A DNA stretch of 64,000 bases from positions 1 to 64,000 of the forward strand of contig JAVCCE010000004.1 in assembly GCA_030765645.1 (NCBI GenBank). The letters are read 5' to 3'. Both the position numbers and the translations under genes were made by a program. Positions 52,624 through 61,785 of this stretch are shown one piece after another. The notes below the pieces were generated by a model. It was not told where the DNA came from. It saw nothing but the letters and a program-made list of their open reading frames with translations, and ran no database searches. The first letter of the stretch is position 1; every line of letters starts with the position of its first letter. This stretch comes from Candidatus Hinthialibacter antarcticus (GTDB taxonomy: Bacteria; Hinthialibacterota; Hinthialibacteria; Hinthialibacterales; Hinthialibacteraceae).

Positions 52624-53604
52624 TCACTCCAGCGAATATTTCGGCAACGCGACTGGAGCGCCGCCCTGCGCTTTGCTTATGTCCGCCGCTTCCATGAAGG
52701 CGTACATTTCGACGATTTCGTCCGCGCTTAGCGGCGGGTTTCCACTTTTGAAAAACCCGACGATGGCTTCAATGAGGCCTTTATAACTATGGCCTTCAAA
52801 CGCAATGATTTTTTGGGAGCCAAACACCGTCGCGCCGTATCCGCTCTTGCCGTTGCGGATGCCGCGAAACGTCCCGATGCGGCCGTCCGGCCAAACGCCG
52901 ACGACCACGTCCGTATCCTCCGTCGAGGCGCGCGAGACCTGTTGGCACCCCGTCCCCATCGCGGCGTATAGAATCGAAACGCCATGCACGCCGTACCAGA
53001 ACAAATCGGGGTGATGTTCTTCTAAACTACACGGCGAATAGGCGTCGCAGCCGAGAACCTCTCCAACGATTTCCGGGTCGGTTGCGTCGCGCATCCCCTT
53101 CCACCACCGCAGGCTGGAGCCGCCAAACCACGGTACGCCATGCGCCTTGGCGTATCGGGCGATTTCTACTACGTCGGCGAAACTCCCCGCGACGGGTTTA
53201 TCAATAAACAGCGGCAGGCCGGCGTCAATCACTTGTTTGGCTTGCTGAAGGTGCGGGCGTCCGTCGATGCTTTCGATGAGAACTCCATCGACCATTCCGC
53301 ACAATTCAGCAATCGTCTCAACAATTTTCATGTCCCAATCGTCTTTTAATTGCTGGGTGTATCCATCTACCCGCTCGGCGCTGGCTTTCACGTCGGGGCT
53401 GCCGCCTTTCACTGCGGCGATCACCCGCGCACCCGGAACATGGTCCGCATGAGTCGGGTCATTCAGCATCTTCGTGAACGCAATCACGTGCGACGTATCC
53501 AGCCCGATCATGCCCAAGCGAATTTCGTTGGCGGTGTTTTCCGCAGCGTGTACAGCCTGCGAAAGTAAAAGCACTGAAATACCGAGTAAGAGAAAACGTT
53601 TCAT
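52624..53604 (-). CDS. exported Gfo/Idh/MocA-family oxidoreductase
   Basis: 326 residues from the ATG at 53604, preceded by GGAG. A signal peptide of about 20 residues ends at HAA. The Rossmann start IRLGMIGLDTSHVIAF lacks the full G-x-G-x-x-G fingerprint, having G-L-D-T-S-H, which departs from most NAD-binding relatives; DKPVAGSFADVVEI near residue 135 is the conserved E/D-K-P motif of the family. Such enzymes oxidise or reduce sugars, and an exported one must carry its cofactor. The odd dinucleotide fingerprint raises the question whether it binds NAD at all. It is convergent with mlaE. Confidence 0.78.
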   Translation of the reverse strand: MKRFLLLGISVLLLSQAVHAAENTANEIRLGMIGLDTSHVIAFTKMLNDPTHADHVPGARVIAAVKGGSPDVKASAERVDGYTQQLKDDWDMKIVETIAELCGMVDGVLIESIDGRPHLQQAKQVIDAGLPLFIDKPVAGSFADVVEIARYAKAHGVPWFGGSSLRWWKGMRDATDPEIVGEVLGCDAYSPCSLEEHHPDLFWYGVHGVSILYAAMGTGCQQVSRASTEDTDVVVGVWPDGRIGTFRGIRNGKSGYGATVFGSQKIIAFEGHSYKGLIEAIVGFFKSGNPPLSADEIVEMYAFMEAADISKAQGGAPVALPKYSLE

Positions 53605-53683
53605 ATTAATCTCCAATTTACCTACTCTCCCAGAGGGAGAGGGGATTCACGAGTGCGATTATCGAAAGCGGTTCATCTATGAT

Positions 53684-53896
53684 TCAAGGCAATAAAATTT
53701 GCCCTTCGCGCGGGTCGCCCAATCGTTCTCCGCGTTTTTTTTCGTGAAACAGAAATACGCTATACGCCGCCAAGATCGCATCCAGTTGATGGTCACTGAG
53801 CAACTCTTTTTTTATCGCAGGGATGCCTTTTACTCGTTTGCGTAATTGGGTTTGAAGTTGCTCCCTCGCTTTGACGCTCGACTTCGGCTTCAGCCA
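53684..53896 (-). pseudogene. C-terminal remnant of a DUF429 family protein
   Basis: On the minus strand an open frame of about 70 codons ends in S-D-H-Q-L-D-A-I-L-A-A-Y-S-V-F-L-F then ERLGDPREGQILLP, which matches the C terminus of DUF429 (predicted RNase-H-like) proteins: a D-A-x-x-A-A-Y helix and the closing G-D-P-x-E-G. There is no start codon with a ribosome site, and a stop lies just upstream inside the end of the HDAC-like gene. The N-terminal two thirds are gone. The frame overlaps the HDAC stop region by a few bases. Confidence 0.55.
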
Positions 53897-54831
53897 TCAA
53901 ACCCTTCACAAAGCGCTTCAACATGAACAACGCACGACGACGCCAGCGACTTGAGGTTGTAGCCGCCTTCGAGAAACGACAACACCCGCTTACAACCCGC
54001 CGACTGCGCGGCGCTCAACACGTTTTGGGTCATAGCGGTGAAGTGTTTTTCTTCGAGCAGCCAACCGCCCAGCGGATCGTTCTTATGCCCATCAAACCCG
54101 GCGGATATCAAAACTAAATCCGGCTGAAACTGTTTGATGTGCGCGTCAACGCAAATGCCCAGCGCTTCAACAATCGCCCCCGGCGGCGTCTCGGGCGGGA
54201 ACGGCAAATTCTTGTTAAATCCCTCTCCCGCGCCAGCGCCGGTTTCTTCTGACGCGCCGGTTCCTGGATAATGAGGGGACTGATGGGTCGAACAAAAGAA
54301 GACCGAGTCGTCTTGATAGAATGCGTCTTGCGTACCGTTGCCGTGATGGACGTCCCAATCCACGATGAACACTTTTTTCAATCCGTGAGTTTGCTGCGCA
54401 TAGCGCGCCGCGACGGCGACGTTATTGAACAGACAAAATCCCATCGCGGCGTCCGGCAAGGCATGGTGCCCCGGCGGTCGCGTCGCAACGAACGCGCGCG
54501 TTTGGTCTTGTCCGGCGGCGGCGCCTAACGCGTCAAGCAACGCACCAGCGGATCGCAGCGCCGCGTTCCAGGAGCCTTCGCTGACCGCTGTATCCGGGTC
54601 AGCCATCCCACCGCCCTGCGCGGCCAGGTCGCGGACCGACTGGATGTAGTCGCGAGTATGAATCAGCGCGAGTTCATCCTCGGTTGCATTGCGCGGTTCG
54701 AGCCATTCGAGCCGTTCGCCCAGAGCGTCGCGCAAATGGTTTTCGACCGCCCGCAAACGCTCCGGCTTTTCGGGATGCGCTCCGGTTTTGTGCAACAAGC
54801 ACTCTTCAGAAAAATAGATGGGAAACGCCAT
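53890..54831 (-). CDS. histone-deacetylase-superfamily (HDAC/AcuC-like) hydrolase
   Basis: 313 residues from the ATG at 54831, four bases after the gmk stop. Bacterial members of the arginase/deacetylase superfamily remove acetyl groups from lysines, polyamines or small molecules. Landmarks are [15 protein letters not shown] near residue 20, [26 protein letters not shown] near 115-140 with the catalytic His pair, and [11 protein letters not shown] near 155-165 with the zinc ligands D and [12 protein letters not shown] near 240 carries the third ligand Asp. GGY lies close to the C terminus. All key residues are present. It is probably translated from the gmk transcript; the next open frame after it is a DUF429 remnant. 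Confidence 0.92.
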   Translation of the reverse strand: MAFPIYFSEECLLHKTGAHPEKPERLRAVENHLRDALGERLEWLEPRNATEDELALIHTRDYIQSVRDLAAQGGGMADPDTAVSEGSWNAALRSAGALLDALGAAAGQDQTRAFVATRPPGHHALPDAAMGFCLFNNVAVAARYAQQTHGLKKVFIVDWDVHHGNGTQDAFYQDDSVFFCSTHQSPHYPGTGASEETGAGAGEGFNKNLPFPPETPPGAIVEALGICVDAHIKQFQPDLVLISAGFDGHKNDPLGGWLLEEKHFTAMTQNVLSAAQSAGCKRVLSFLEGGYNLKSLASSCVVHVEALCEGFDG

Positions 54832-54835
54832 CGCT

Positions 54836-55450
54836 TTACCCCAAAATCGAGCGTTCATACAACGAATGATACACCCGCTGTACGCGGTGCCGTTCGGCAT
54901 GGATAATTCGGATCACTTCTTCGGCGGCCTGCTCGACGTTGTCGTTCACGATGGCGTAATTAAACAGGCCGATCAATTTCATTTCATTGCGCGCGGCGGC
55001 GGTGCGTTGGTCGAGGTCGTCGCCTTTGCCGCGCGGGCGGTCTTCCAGCCGTTGTTTCAGCGCCGCAAACGAAGGCGGCATGATATAAATTAATATTGCG
55101 TTAATATAATGCGCCCGCACCAACGACGCGCCCTGCACGTCGAGTTCAAGCACAACATCGTTGCCCTGCTCAAACTGGCCTTCCAGATAGCCTTTGGGGG
55201 TTCCATAGCGGTTGTTGTAGACCTCGGCCCACTCCACCAATTCAAAATTGTTGGCGGCTTCATCAAAGCGTTCAGGAGAAACAAAGAAATAGTGTTTGCC
55301 GTCTTGTTCGCCGGGGCGCGGCGGGCGCGTGGTCATCGAAACCGATATCACCAATTTCTCGTCGTGCTTCAGGGCTTCTTTAATGACCGTCCCCTTGCCT
55401 ACGCCGGAAGGGCCGGAAATCACAATCGGTGCGCCGTGTAAAGCCATCAT
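54836..55450 (-). CDS. gmk: guanylate kinase
   Basis: 204 residues, normal length. Gmk phosphorylates GMP (and dGMP) with ATP. The P-loop reads [11 protein letters not shown] near residues 11-21. The GMP-binding region has [21 protein letters not shown], and the last helices end with [10 protein letters not shown]. The usual operon partners rpoZ and coaBC are not seen here; instead an HDAC-like gene follows after four bases. The first two codons are both ATG, so the start could be the second. Confidence 0.96.
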   Translation of the reverse strand: MMALHGAPIVISGPSGVGKGTVIKEALKHDEKLVISVSMTTRPPRPGEQDGKHYFFVSPERFDEAANNFELVEWAEVYNNRYGTPKGYLEGQFEQGNDVVLELDVQGASLVRAHYINAILIYIMPPSFAALKQRLEDRPRGKGDDLDQRTAAARNEMKLIGLFNYAIVNDNVEQAAEEVIRIIHAERHRVQRVYHSLYERSILG

Positions 55451-55459
55451 ATTTCCTTT

Positions 55460-56731
55460 TTATGACTGCGTAATTTCACTCACATCTAATAAGTACATTT
55501 GCCGTCCGTCGTTGTGGCGCGAGTCGATGCAAACCAGCCGTCCGTCGCGGCTCCAACCCGGGTGCAAGTCGCAACGGGTTTCGCCCCGTGATTCGGGCGC
55601 CTGATAAAAACGCCCCAGTTTGATCAGTTTCTTGTCTTGAGGACGATAGAGCATCAAGTTTTGCATGCGCTCATTGTCGGGGTAGGTATCGACCAAGACC
55701 CATTGCTGGTCAGGCGAATAGGTGCAATGTCCGTCGCGCATCAACACGCCGTCGCCAATGACGGACACGACATCGGTTTTGTCTGTGTATAAATGGAAGC
55801 GGTCGCCCGGTTGAGGCTCTCGCGACCACGCCAAAATTTGCGCATCGTTTTTCCAGATGAAATGCGAGACCATATCATGGTCGGCGATGCAATATAAATT
55901 GCCGCCGTCCGCGTCCGCCGTAAACATGCGGGTATACCAGCTGCGCCGCCCGTTGACGGTGCGCTCCCAGCGATGCAAAAAGATAAAGCGCTCGCCGGTG
56001 GGGCTAAACAGCAAATGGTTGAACCAATGTTTGGCGCCGCGCATGGTCTCGTTGGGTTTAAAACCCGCGATCTGGTCGAGTGAAACAATCAGCCGCCAGG
56101 CGCCGGTATCGAGCGCCATTTGATAGATGCCGTCATCTTTGGGCTGCGAGTCATCCTGCCACGGGTCGGCGGGGCCGTTATAGCCATATCCCGGGCGGGT
56201 CACGCCCAGCCGCGCAAAGTTGGGGCAGACCGCGTTCTTTCCATCTGGACTGACCGCGTAGATGGGCTTGGGCAGCGCGCGCTGTTCGCCTGTCTTTACA
56301 TTCTGAATTACAGCCTGATAGCCGCCGTCGATGCGGGCGTTATAAATTACGGTATCGGTGGAGCCGGGCAGCCATTGCAACATGCAGCCCTGCTGCCAAC
56401 ACCACGCGCTTGATGAACCGAACTCAATCCATTCGTCATTGTTTTTGACATCCACCATCCCCAGGCGAATGGCTTCATCCGGTTTCGGCGTACGGTCGTT
56501 AAACTCAACCTGCATCCCCAAGGCATAGCGGTTGGTCGCGTCAAACTGCAATTTGTCGTAATAGCCAAACCAGTGCGACTTTGGCCCCCGGGTTATCGCG
56601 CGAAATGGAACATGCGCCTCGAAGCGCGTTTCCGGCGCGGTGTAAGAAACTTGTGGAAAGGCGGATGCGCCTGCAGCGCAAACGCCCGCAGCAACAAATT
56701 GCCTACGTGACAGATTCATTTGAGTTTTCAT
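55460..56731 (-). CDS. Tat-exported beta-propeller protein
   Basis: 423 residues. The N terminus has a twin-arginine signal (N-L-S-R-R-Q-F-V, hydrophobic stretch, small residues near 30), so it is folded before export. The body has propeller-like units with aromatic-rich turns (HWFGYYDKLQFD, WCWQQGCMLQWLP, HFIWKNDAQILAWS, CTYSPDQQWVLVDTYPD, HPGWSRDGRLVCIDSRHNDGRQMYLLD). It resembles proteins annotated near oligogalacturonide lyases in polymer-degrading bacteria, but I see no catalytic motif of a lyase. It lies nine bp upstream (in gene-strand terms) of gmk, which may share its transcript. Confidence 0.6.
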   Translation of the reverse strand: MKTQMNLSRRQFVAAGVCAAGASAFPQVSYTAPETRFEAHVPFRAITRGPKSHWFGYYDKLQFDATNRYALGMQVEFNDRTPKPDEAIRLGMVDVKNNDEWIEFGSSSAWCWQQGCMLQWLPGSTDTVIYNARIDGGYQAVIQNVKTGEQRALPKPIYAVSPDGKNAVCPNFARLGVTRPGYGYNGPADPWQDDSQPKDDGIYQMALDTGAWRLIVSLDQIAGFKPNETMRGAKHWFNHLLFSPTGERFIFLHRWERTVNGRRSWYTRMFTADADGGNLYCIADHDMVSHFIWKNDAQILAWSREPQPGDRFHLYTDKTDVVSVIGDGVLMRDGHCTYSPDQQWVLVDTYPDNERMQNLMLYRPQDKKLIKLGRFYQAPESRGETRCDLHPGWSRDGRLVCIDSRHNDGRQMYLLDVSEITQS

Positions 56732-56749
56732 AGCATTTCCCCTAAAAAA

Positions 56750-58288
56750 TCATCGCCGCCAAAAATCAGGCGCCGTCAGAATTAATACCGAATAAAATTC
56801 CAAGCGGCCCACGACCATACAAAACGTCAACCACCATTTTATCAGAATCGGCAGCCCCGCATAGTTATCATAGGGGCCGACCGCGCCCAAACCGGGGCCG
56901 ATGTTAAATAAACACGCAGCGGTAGCGGTCATCGACGTGACGAAGTCGATTCCATGCGCGGATAAGATGCCAATCGAAACAATAAACACCGCCGTCGCCA
57001 AAATAAAAAACCCGCTGATGCCGCTGAGCACTTTGTCCGGCACGGTCTTCTCATCCATTTTGATCATCACCACTGCGGCGGGGTAGAGCAAGCGGTACAT
57101 CTCCCGGTAGGCGATCTTGGCTAACAACACGATCCGCACCACCTTGATCCCGCCGCCGGTGGAGCCTGCGCAGCCGCCGACGAACATCAGCAAAAATAGC
57201 CCCATCTGCGCGAGCGGGTGCCAGACCTCAAAATCCGCTGTCGCGAACCCGGTGGTCGTCATAATCGACGCCGCCTGAAACAGCCCGTGTTCCAATGAAG
57301 AAAGCACGCTCGGTTGATCGCCGTTCTGATACACGAGAAACGTCAAACCAAGCGTCGCGATGAGAATGATCGAGAAGTAGGCGCGAAACTCGGCGCTCTT
57401 CCAATAGATATTGGTTTGCCCTTTGAGGAACCGGTAGTGCAGCGCGAAGTTGGCCCCGGCGAGAACCATAAAAAACGAAATCACATAGTTAATCGCCGGG
57501 CTTTGATAGCCGCTCACGCTTTGCGCATGAGTTGAAAAACCTCCGGTCGCGACCGTACCGAACGAATGACACAACGCATCGAAGACGGTCATCCCACAAA
57601 ACCACAACGCGGCGGTCTGTAAGAGCGTCAGCAAAATGTAGACTTTGGATAACGTCATTGCGGTGTCGGCGATGCGCGGCTTGAGGCGGTCTTGCACCGG
57701 GCCGGGCGCTTCGGTCCGGAACAGCTGCATCCCCCCGGCGCCGATCAGCGGCAGAATCGCCAGCGACAGAACAATGATGCCCATCCCGCCCAGCCAATGG
57801 GTGGTGCTGCGCCAAAACATAATGCCGTGCGGCTGGTTGAAATCCGTCAACACGCTGGCCCCGGTGGTGGTCAGGCCTGAGAGCGATTCAAACACGCTAT
57901 TGCTGAACGACAACCATAGCCCCGCCGCCGCATTGGCCGGCGTAATCTCCGCGAAGGTTTGCGCAAAAAATGCGGCGTCATTCGCTGGGGCCTGCGGGGC
58001 AAAAGTTTGCGCAAAGAAAAACGGCAGCGCTCCAAACAGCCCGCACAAAAACCACCCGCCGGTGACGATGAGAAATCCGTCGCGCGGGGTGATGTCGTCC
58101 GTCTGATCGTCTGGTTTATGAGTCACCGCCAGCGAAGCGCCCACAAGAGCCGTCGCCAACATCGCCAGCGCAATCGCCTTATCGCCGCCGTCGCCGTAAA
58201 TGTACGAGACCAGCAACGACGGCGCCATGCTCACGCTGAAGAACACCAAAATCCAACCAAGAACAAAAATCACTAAGCGGTATTGCAA
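56750..58288 (-). CDS. TrkH/KtrB-type potassium uptake protein
   Basis: 512 residues from a TTG at 58288, chosen because GGAGG lies about six bases upstream; the open frame upstream runs through a dispersed repeat and has no site. Four repeated membrane-pore-membrane units are visible; the first pore signature is GLTTTGASVLTDFN, with related TVATGGFST, TTTGFATAD and TAACLFNIGPGLG-like segments near the other filters. TrkH works with a TrkA regulator to import K+. No trkA gene is adjacent. The family name TrkH is well supported, the choice between Trk and Ktr types less so. Confidence 0.92.
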   Translation of the reverse strand: MQYRLVIFVLGWILVFFSVSMAPSLLVSYIYGDGGDKAIALAMLATALVGASLAVTHKPDDQTDDITPRDGFLIVTGGWFLCGLFGALPFFFAQTFAPQAPANDAAFFAQTFAEITPANAAAGLWLSFSNSVFESLSGLTTTGASVLTDFNQPHGIMFWRSTTHWLGGMGIIVLSLAILPLIGAGGMQLFRTEAPGPVQDRLKPRIADTAMTLSKVYILLTLLQTAALWFCGMTVFDALCHSFGTVATGGFSTHAQSVSGYQSPAINYVISFFMVLAGANFALHYRFLKGQTNIYWKSAEFRAYFSIILIATLGLTFLVYQNGDQPSVLSSLEHGLFQAASIMTTTGFATADFEVWHPLAQMGLFLLMFVGGCAGSTGGGIKVVRIVLLAKIAYREMYRLLYPAAVVMIKMDEKTVPDKVLSGISGFFILATAVFIVSIGILSAHGIDFVTSMTATAACLFNIGPGLGAVGPYDNYAGLPILIKWWLTFCMVVGRLEFYSVLILTAPDFWRR

Positions 58289-58310
58289 ACAAATCCTCCA
58301 GGGCGATTCT

Positions 58311-58333
58311 GGTGGGTTAAGAACCCACCCTAC
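58311..58333. repeat. GTAGGGTGGG-type palindromic repeat
   Basis: GGTGGGTTAAGAACCCACC plus CTAC, identical in core to the units at 38833-38855 and 61553-61575. It lies 22 bp upstream of the chosen trkH start and inside a spurious upstream extension of that frame. Confidence 0.8.
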
Positions 58334-58580
58334 AAACGAACTCAACTTACAAAACCTGCTCCCTCTCCTACTGGGAGAGGGTTGGGGAGAGGGTTAATAA
58401 ATTGCGCTTGTCGCAAGGCGGGTTAAAACCCACCATGCATTCGTGTCATCGCGAGCGCACCATTTAATTCACTGAAAACCAGGGCGCAGCACGCTGCGCC
58501 CGAATCCCCCCTGGCGTTTTCAGCGCCTACCCCCCTTATTAAGGGGGGTAGGGGGGATCAACAATTGAGAGCATGTCTCA

Positions 58581-58616
58581 ATAGCCCGCACCGACGCGAA
58601 AAGAGATGCACCCAAG
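58581..58616 (-). repeat. half copy of the structured element, inverted
   Basis: On the minus strand it reads GGGTGCATCTCTTTTCGCG followed by a GTGCGGGCTAT hairpin half. Only the left arm and left core are present, as at 42121. Confidence 0.6.
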
Positions 58617-58798
58617 CCGATGCTATTCTACGATTCAATACCACACGCTTAAGTATAAACCCGAACCGCCTCCACGGAATCAGCCGCAGCTCATTCAATC
58701 TTAAATTATTCAATCGAGCGTAACGAAACTCCGGTTCATCCGTTAGCCTTTGGGCGAATATGGCTGACGGATAGGCTCCCTGAATTCACAACGGGATA

Positions 58799-58807
58799 TG
58801 CTATACT
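58799..58807 (+). promoter_or_regulatory. extended -10 element ahead of secA
   Basis: TGCTATACT (TGn plus TATACT at 58802-58807). The 11-base string ATGCTATACTT is identical to the one ahead of the DUF1318 gene at 10931. The -35 is weak, as expected for an extended -10 promoter. The predicted leader is about 155 nt. Confidence 0.45.
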
Positions 58808-58971
58808 TAATTGCTTATAGTAGTTGCCAGTATTATGTGCAGATTGAGTTTCCGTAACGGTATCTATCGCTGAGCCCTACGGGCGCACTTTACGCACATA
58901 TTTACGACAAACGCTCTAACGCCTAATTTTACAAAAATCGGCGCGCCGTGACTACGCCGTCAGGATTCAAT

Positions 58972-61542
58972 ATGTCAGCCGTTCAATATGTCCTCAAAAA
59001 AATCTTTGGAACCAAACAACAACGCGACATGCGCCGCTACGCCCCGATGGTGGAGGCGGTCAACAGCCTCGAAGAATGGGCGAAAGGCCTCTCCGACGGC
59101 GACCTGTGCGCTCAAACCGACGCATTCCGCCAAAAATTGAGCGAAGGCGAGACTCTCGACGACGTGCTTCCCGAAGCCTTCGCCGTGGTGCGTGAAACTT
59201 CGGTGCGCGTGTTGAAAATGCGCCATTTTGACGTGCAACTCATCGGCGGTATGGTGTTGTATGAAGGCAAAATCGCTGAAATGGCCACGGGCGAAGGTAA
59301 GACGCTGGCCGCGACCCTGCCTGCGTACCTCCACGGCCTGAGCGGAAAAGGCGTCCATATCGTCACCGTTAACGATTACCTCGCCAAGCGCGACCGCGAG
59401 TGGATGGGGCCGCTGTTTGAATTTCTGGGCCTCACCGTCGGCACCATTCAACACGACCTCGATTTTGACGAACGCCGCGCCGCCTACGCCTGCGACATTA
59501 CCTATGGAACCAATAACGAATTCGGCTTCGACTACCTTCGCGACAACATGGCCATCGCCAAAGAACATTGCGTTCAACGCAACCTCAACTTTGGCATCGT
59601 TGATGAAGTCGACAGCATTTTAGTTGATGAAGCCCGCACCCCGCTCATTATCTCCGGCCCCGCCGACGCCTCCACCGAAAAATACGGCGTAGTCGATAAA
59701 GTCGTTCGCCGACTCAAACTCGATGAGGATTTCACCGTCGATGAAAAAGATCAGGTGGTCTCTTTAACAGAAGAAGGCCAGGAAAACATCCAAAAGATGC
59801 TCAACGTCAGCATCTATGACGAACAAAATCTCGACTTGGTCCACCATGTCAATCAATCGTTGAAGGCGCATTACCTGTTCAAACTCGATGACCGTTACAT
59901 GATCGAAGACGGCGAAGTGGTCATCGTCGATGAATTCACCGGACGCAAGATGCCGGGCCGCCGCTATAGCGATGGGCTGCATCAAGCCATCGAAGCCAAA
60001 GAAGGCCTTAAAGTCCAGCGCGAAAACCAGACGCTGGCGACCATTACGTTTCAGAATTACTTTCGTTTATATGAAGTGCTCTCCGGCATGACCGGCACCG
60101 CCGACACTGAAGCCGAAGAGTTTATGGAAATCTATAAACTCGAAGTGGTGGTCATCCCCACCAACCGCCCCATGGCGCGAGCGGACCATCCCGACGCGGT
60201 CTACAAAACCATCCGTGAGAAAGACGTCGCCCTCGCTGACGAAATCGAAGAATGCCACAAAAACGGCCAGCCCGCGCTGGTGGGCACCGTCTCGATTGAA
60301 AAGTCAGAAAAAGTCTCGTCGCTGCTCAAAAAGCGCGGCATCAAACATCACGTGCTCAACGCCAAGTTCCACGAACGCGAAGCCGAAATCATCGCCGGAG
60401 CGGGCCAATCCGGCGCAGTCACTATCGCCACCAACATGGCGGGCCGCGGCACCGACATCAAACTCGGCGAAGGCGTCATCGAAGCGGGCGGGCTGCACAT
60501 CATCGGCACCGAGCGCCACGAATCTCGCCGCATCGACAACCAGCTGCGCGGACGCGCGGGCCGCCAGGGCGACCCCGGTTCGTCGCGGTTCTTTTTATCG
60601 CTCGAAGACGACCTGATGCGCATCTTCGGCGGCGAGCGCATCAAAGGCCTCGCTGAGCGCTTTGGCATGGAAGAGGGCGAGGTGCTCGAACACGGCATGG
60701 TGTCGAAAGCCATCGCCAACGCCCAGAAGCGCGTCGAAGGGCACAACTTCGATATCCGAAAACACATCCTCAAATATGACGACGTGATGAACAAACAGCG
60801 CGAGGTCATCTACGGCATCCGCCAGGACCTGCTGCAAGGCGAAGACCCCAAAGACCACTTCTGGGGCATGACCGAAGAGGTCATCGACTACGTTATCGAC
60901 ATTTCCATCAACGATCCGCGCGACGCCGAAGCCTGGCAGCCCGAACTGCTCAAAGACAATCTGCGCAATTTTTTCGGCATCCCCGTCCCGTTCGGCAGAG
61001 AGGTGTTGGATTGGGTGGGCATTAAAAACGGCATGACCGGCGAGGAAATGTTTGACGCCGTCAAAGCCAAAGTGACAGAGCGCTTCGACGAACGCATGGA
61101 GAAATTCGGCTCCGACTTAGGCCGTTGGCTGATGTCGGTCATCATGCTGCGCACGGTTGACTCGCGCTGGAAAGAACACCTCTACACCATGGACCACCTG
61201 AAAGATTCGGTCGGTCTGCGCGCCTACGGTCAAAAAGACCCGCTTCAGGAATATCAAAAAGAAGGCTTCGCGATGTTTGAGCAGATGTACTCCAGCATCC
61301 AACATCAGAGCGTGACCAACTGGTTCTATGTCGAAGTCGCCGACCGCACCCAGGCCGAGCAGTTGCGCCCCAAACAACAGGTGACGTCGACCAACCAGGG
61401 ACAGAGCGCAGCGTCAGCGGGCAAAGGCGGCGGACGCGGAAAAGCCGGGCGTCAGAAAATCAAAGTGAACGATCCCTGTCCTTGCGGCAGCGGCAAGAAA
61501 TACAAAAAATGCTGCATGCTCAAAGAAGCCGCCCGAACGTAA
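58972..61542 (+). CDS. secA: preprotein translocase ATPase SecA
   Basis: 856 residues from the ATG at 58972, preceded by CAGGA; a GTG in frame at 58948 would add eight residues. SecA drives secretory proteins through SecYEG with ATP. The first nucleotide-binding fold has MATGEGKTLAATLPAYLHGL (Walker A) near residues 105-125 and VDEVDSILVDEARTPLIISG (Walker B/DEAD-like). The preprotein cross-linking domain interrupts it, and the second fold has NMAGRGTDIKLGEG and LRGRAGRQGDPGSSRFFLSLEDDLM. The C terminus carries the zinc-binding SEC-C motif CPCGSGKKYKKCC, after a disordered Gly/Gln-rich linker. All elements are present. A leader and extended -10 lie upstream. Confidence 0.98.
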   Translation: MSAVQYVLKKIFGTKQQRDMRRYAPMVEAVNSLEEWAKGLSDGDLCAQTDAFRQKLSEGETLDDVLPEAFAVVRETSVRVLKMRHFDVQLIGGMVLYEGKIAEMATGEGKTLAATLPAYLHGLSGKGVHIVTVNDYLAKRDREWMGPLFEFLGLTVGTIQHDLDFDERRAAYACDITYGTNNEFGFDYLRDNMAIAKEHCVQRNLNFGIVDEVDSILVDEARTPLIISGPADASTEKYGVVDKVVRRLKLDEDFTVDEKDQVVSLTEEGQENIQKMLNVSIYDEQNLDLVHHVNQSLKAHYLFKLDDRYMIEDGEVVIVDEFTGRKMPGRRYSDGLHQAIEAKEGLKVQRENQTLATITFQNYFRLYEVLSGMTGTADTEAEEFMEIYKLEVVVIPTNRPMARADHPDAVYKTIREKDVALADEIEECHKNGQPALVGTVSIEKSEKVSSLLKKRGIKHHVLNAKFHEREAEIIAGAGQSGAVTIATNMAGRGTDIKLGEGVIEAGGLHIIGTERHESRRIDNQLRGRAGRQGDPGSSRFFLSLEDDLMRIFGGERIKGLAERFGMEEGEVLEHGMVSKAIANAQKRVEGHNFDIRKHILKYDDVMNKQREVIYGIRQDLLQGEDPKDHFWGMTEEVIDYVIDISINDPRDAEAWQPELLKDNLRNFFGIPVPFGREVLDWVGIKNGMTGEEMFDAVKAKVTERFDERMEKFGSDLGRWLMSVIMLRTVDSRWKEHLYTMDHLKDSVGLRAYGQKDPLQEYQKEGFAMFEQMYSSIQHQSVTNWFYVEVADRTQAEQLRPKQQVTSTNQGQSAASAGKGGGRGKAGRQKIKVNDPCPCGSGKKYKKCCMLKEAART

Positions 61543-61552
61543 GATTTGTATT

Positions 61553-61575
61553 GTAGGGTGGGTTCTTAACCCACC
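61553..61575. repeat. GTAGGGTGGG-type palindromic repeat
   Basis: GTAGGGTGGGTTCTTAACCC plus ACC, the inverted orientation of the units at 38833 and 58311. It lies ten bp after the secA stop and could serve as a hairpin at the end of that gene. Confidence 0.8.
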
Positions 61576-61599
61576 GAGAAAACGGTGGAGGTAGACGCT

Positions 61600-61785
61600 G
61601 TGGCTACCAAAAAGCAAGAAATACTCGACTTGGTTTCATCCATGCCTGATGACGCTGACTATGACGACGTCATGGCAAAACTCTATTTTAAACAAACAGT
61701 CGAGAATAGCCTGAATGAGATAGACCAAAACAAAACGGTTTCTCACGACCAAGCCAAAGCGCGCCTCTCAAAATGGATTCAATAA
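61600..61785 (+). CDS. small antitoxin of a RelE/ParE-type module
   Basis: 61 residues from a GTG at 61600, chosen because GGAGG lies nine bases upstream; an earlier GTG at 61585 overlaps that site. The sequence (KKQEILDLVSSMPDDADYDDVMAKLYFKQ, then NKTVSHDQAKARLSKW) is typical of short acidic antitoxins that precede RelE/ParE toxins. The stop overlaps the toxin start by 13 bases. Its partner is truncated, so the antitoxin may have no toxin left to neutralise. Confidence 0.65.
   Translation: MATKKQEILDLVSSMPDDADYDDVMAKLYFKQTVENSLNEIDQNKTVSHDQAKARLSKWIQ

Larger units (their letters stand above)
58334..58971. other. repeat-rich spacer and secA leader
   Basis: No gene. From the left it holds a CCCTCTCCTACTGGGAGAGGG palindrome (near 58361), a variant GGCGGGTTAAAACCCACC repeat (58417-58434), a near-perfect palindrome of C-rich and G-rich arms around TTATTAA (near 58530), an inverted half copy of the structured element (58581-58616) and the secA promoter and leader (from about 58799). 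The leader of some 155 nt before the secA start has no clear fold. Confidence 0.6.

Noticed and set aside
58289-58345. Longer N terminus of the TrkH-type protein
   Set aside because: The extension is encoded by a dispersed palindromic repeat and lacks a ribosome site; the TTG at 58288 has one.
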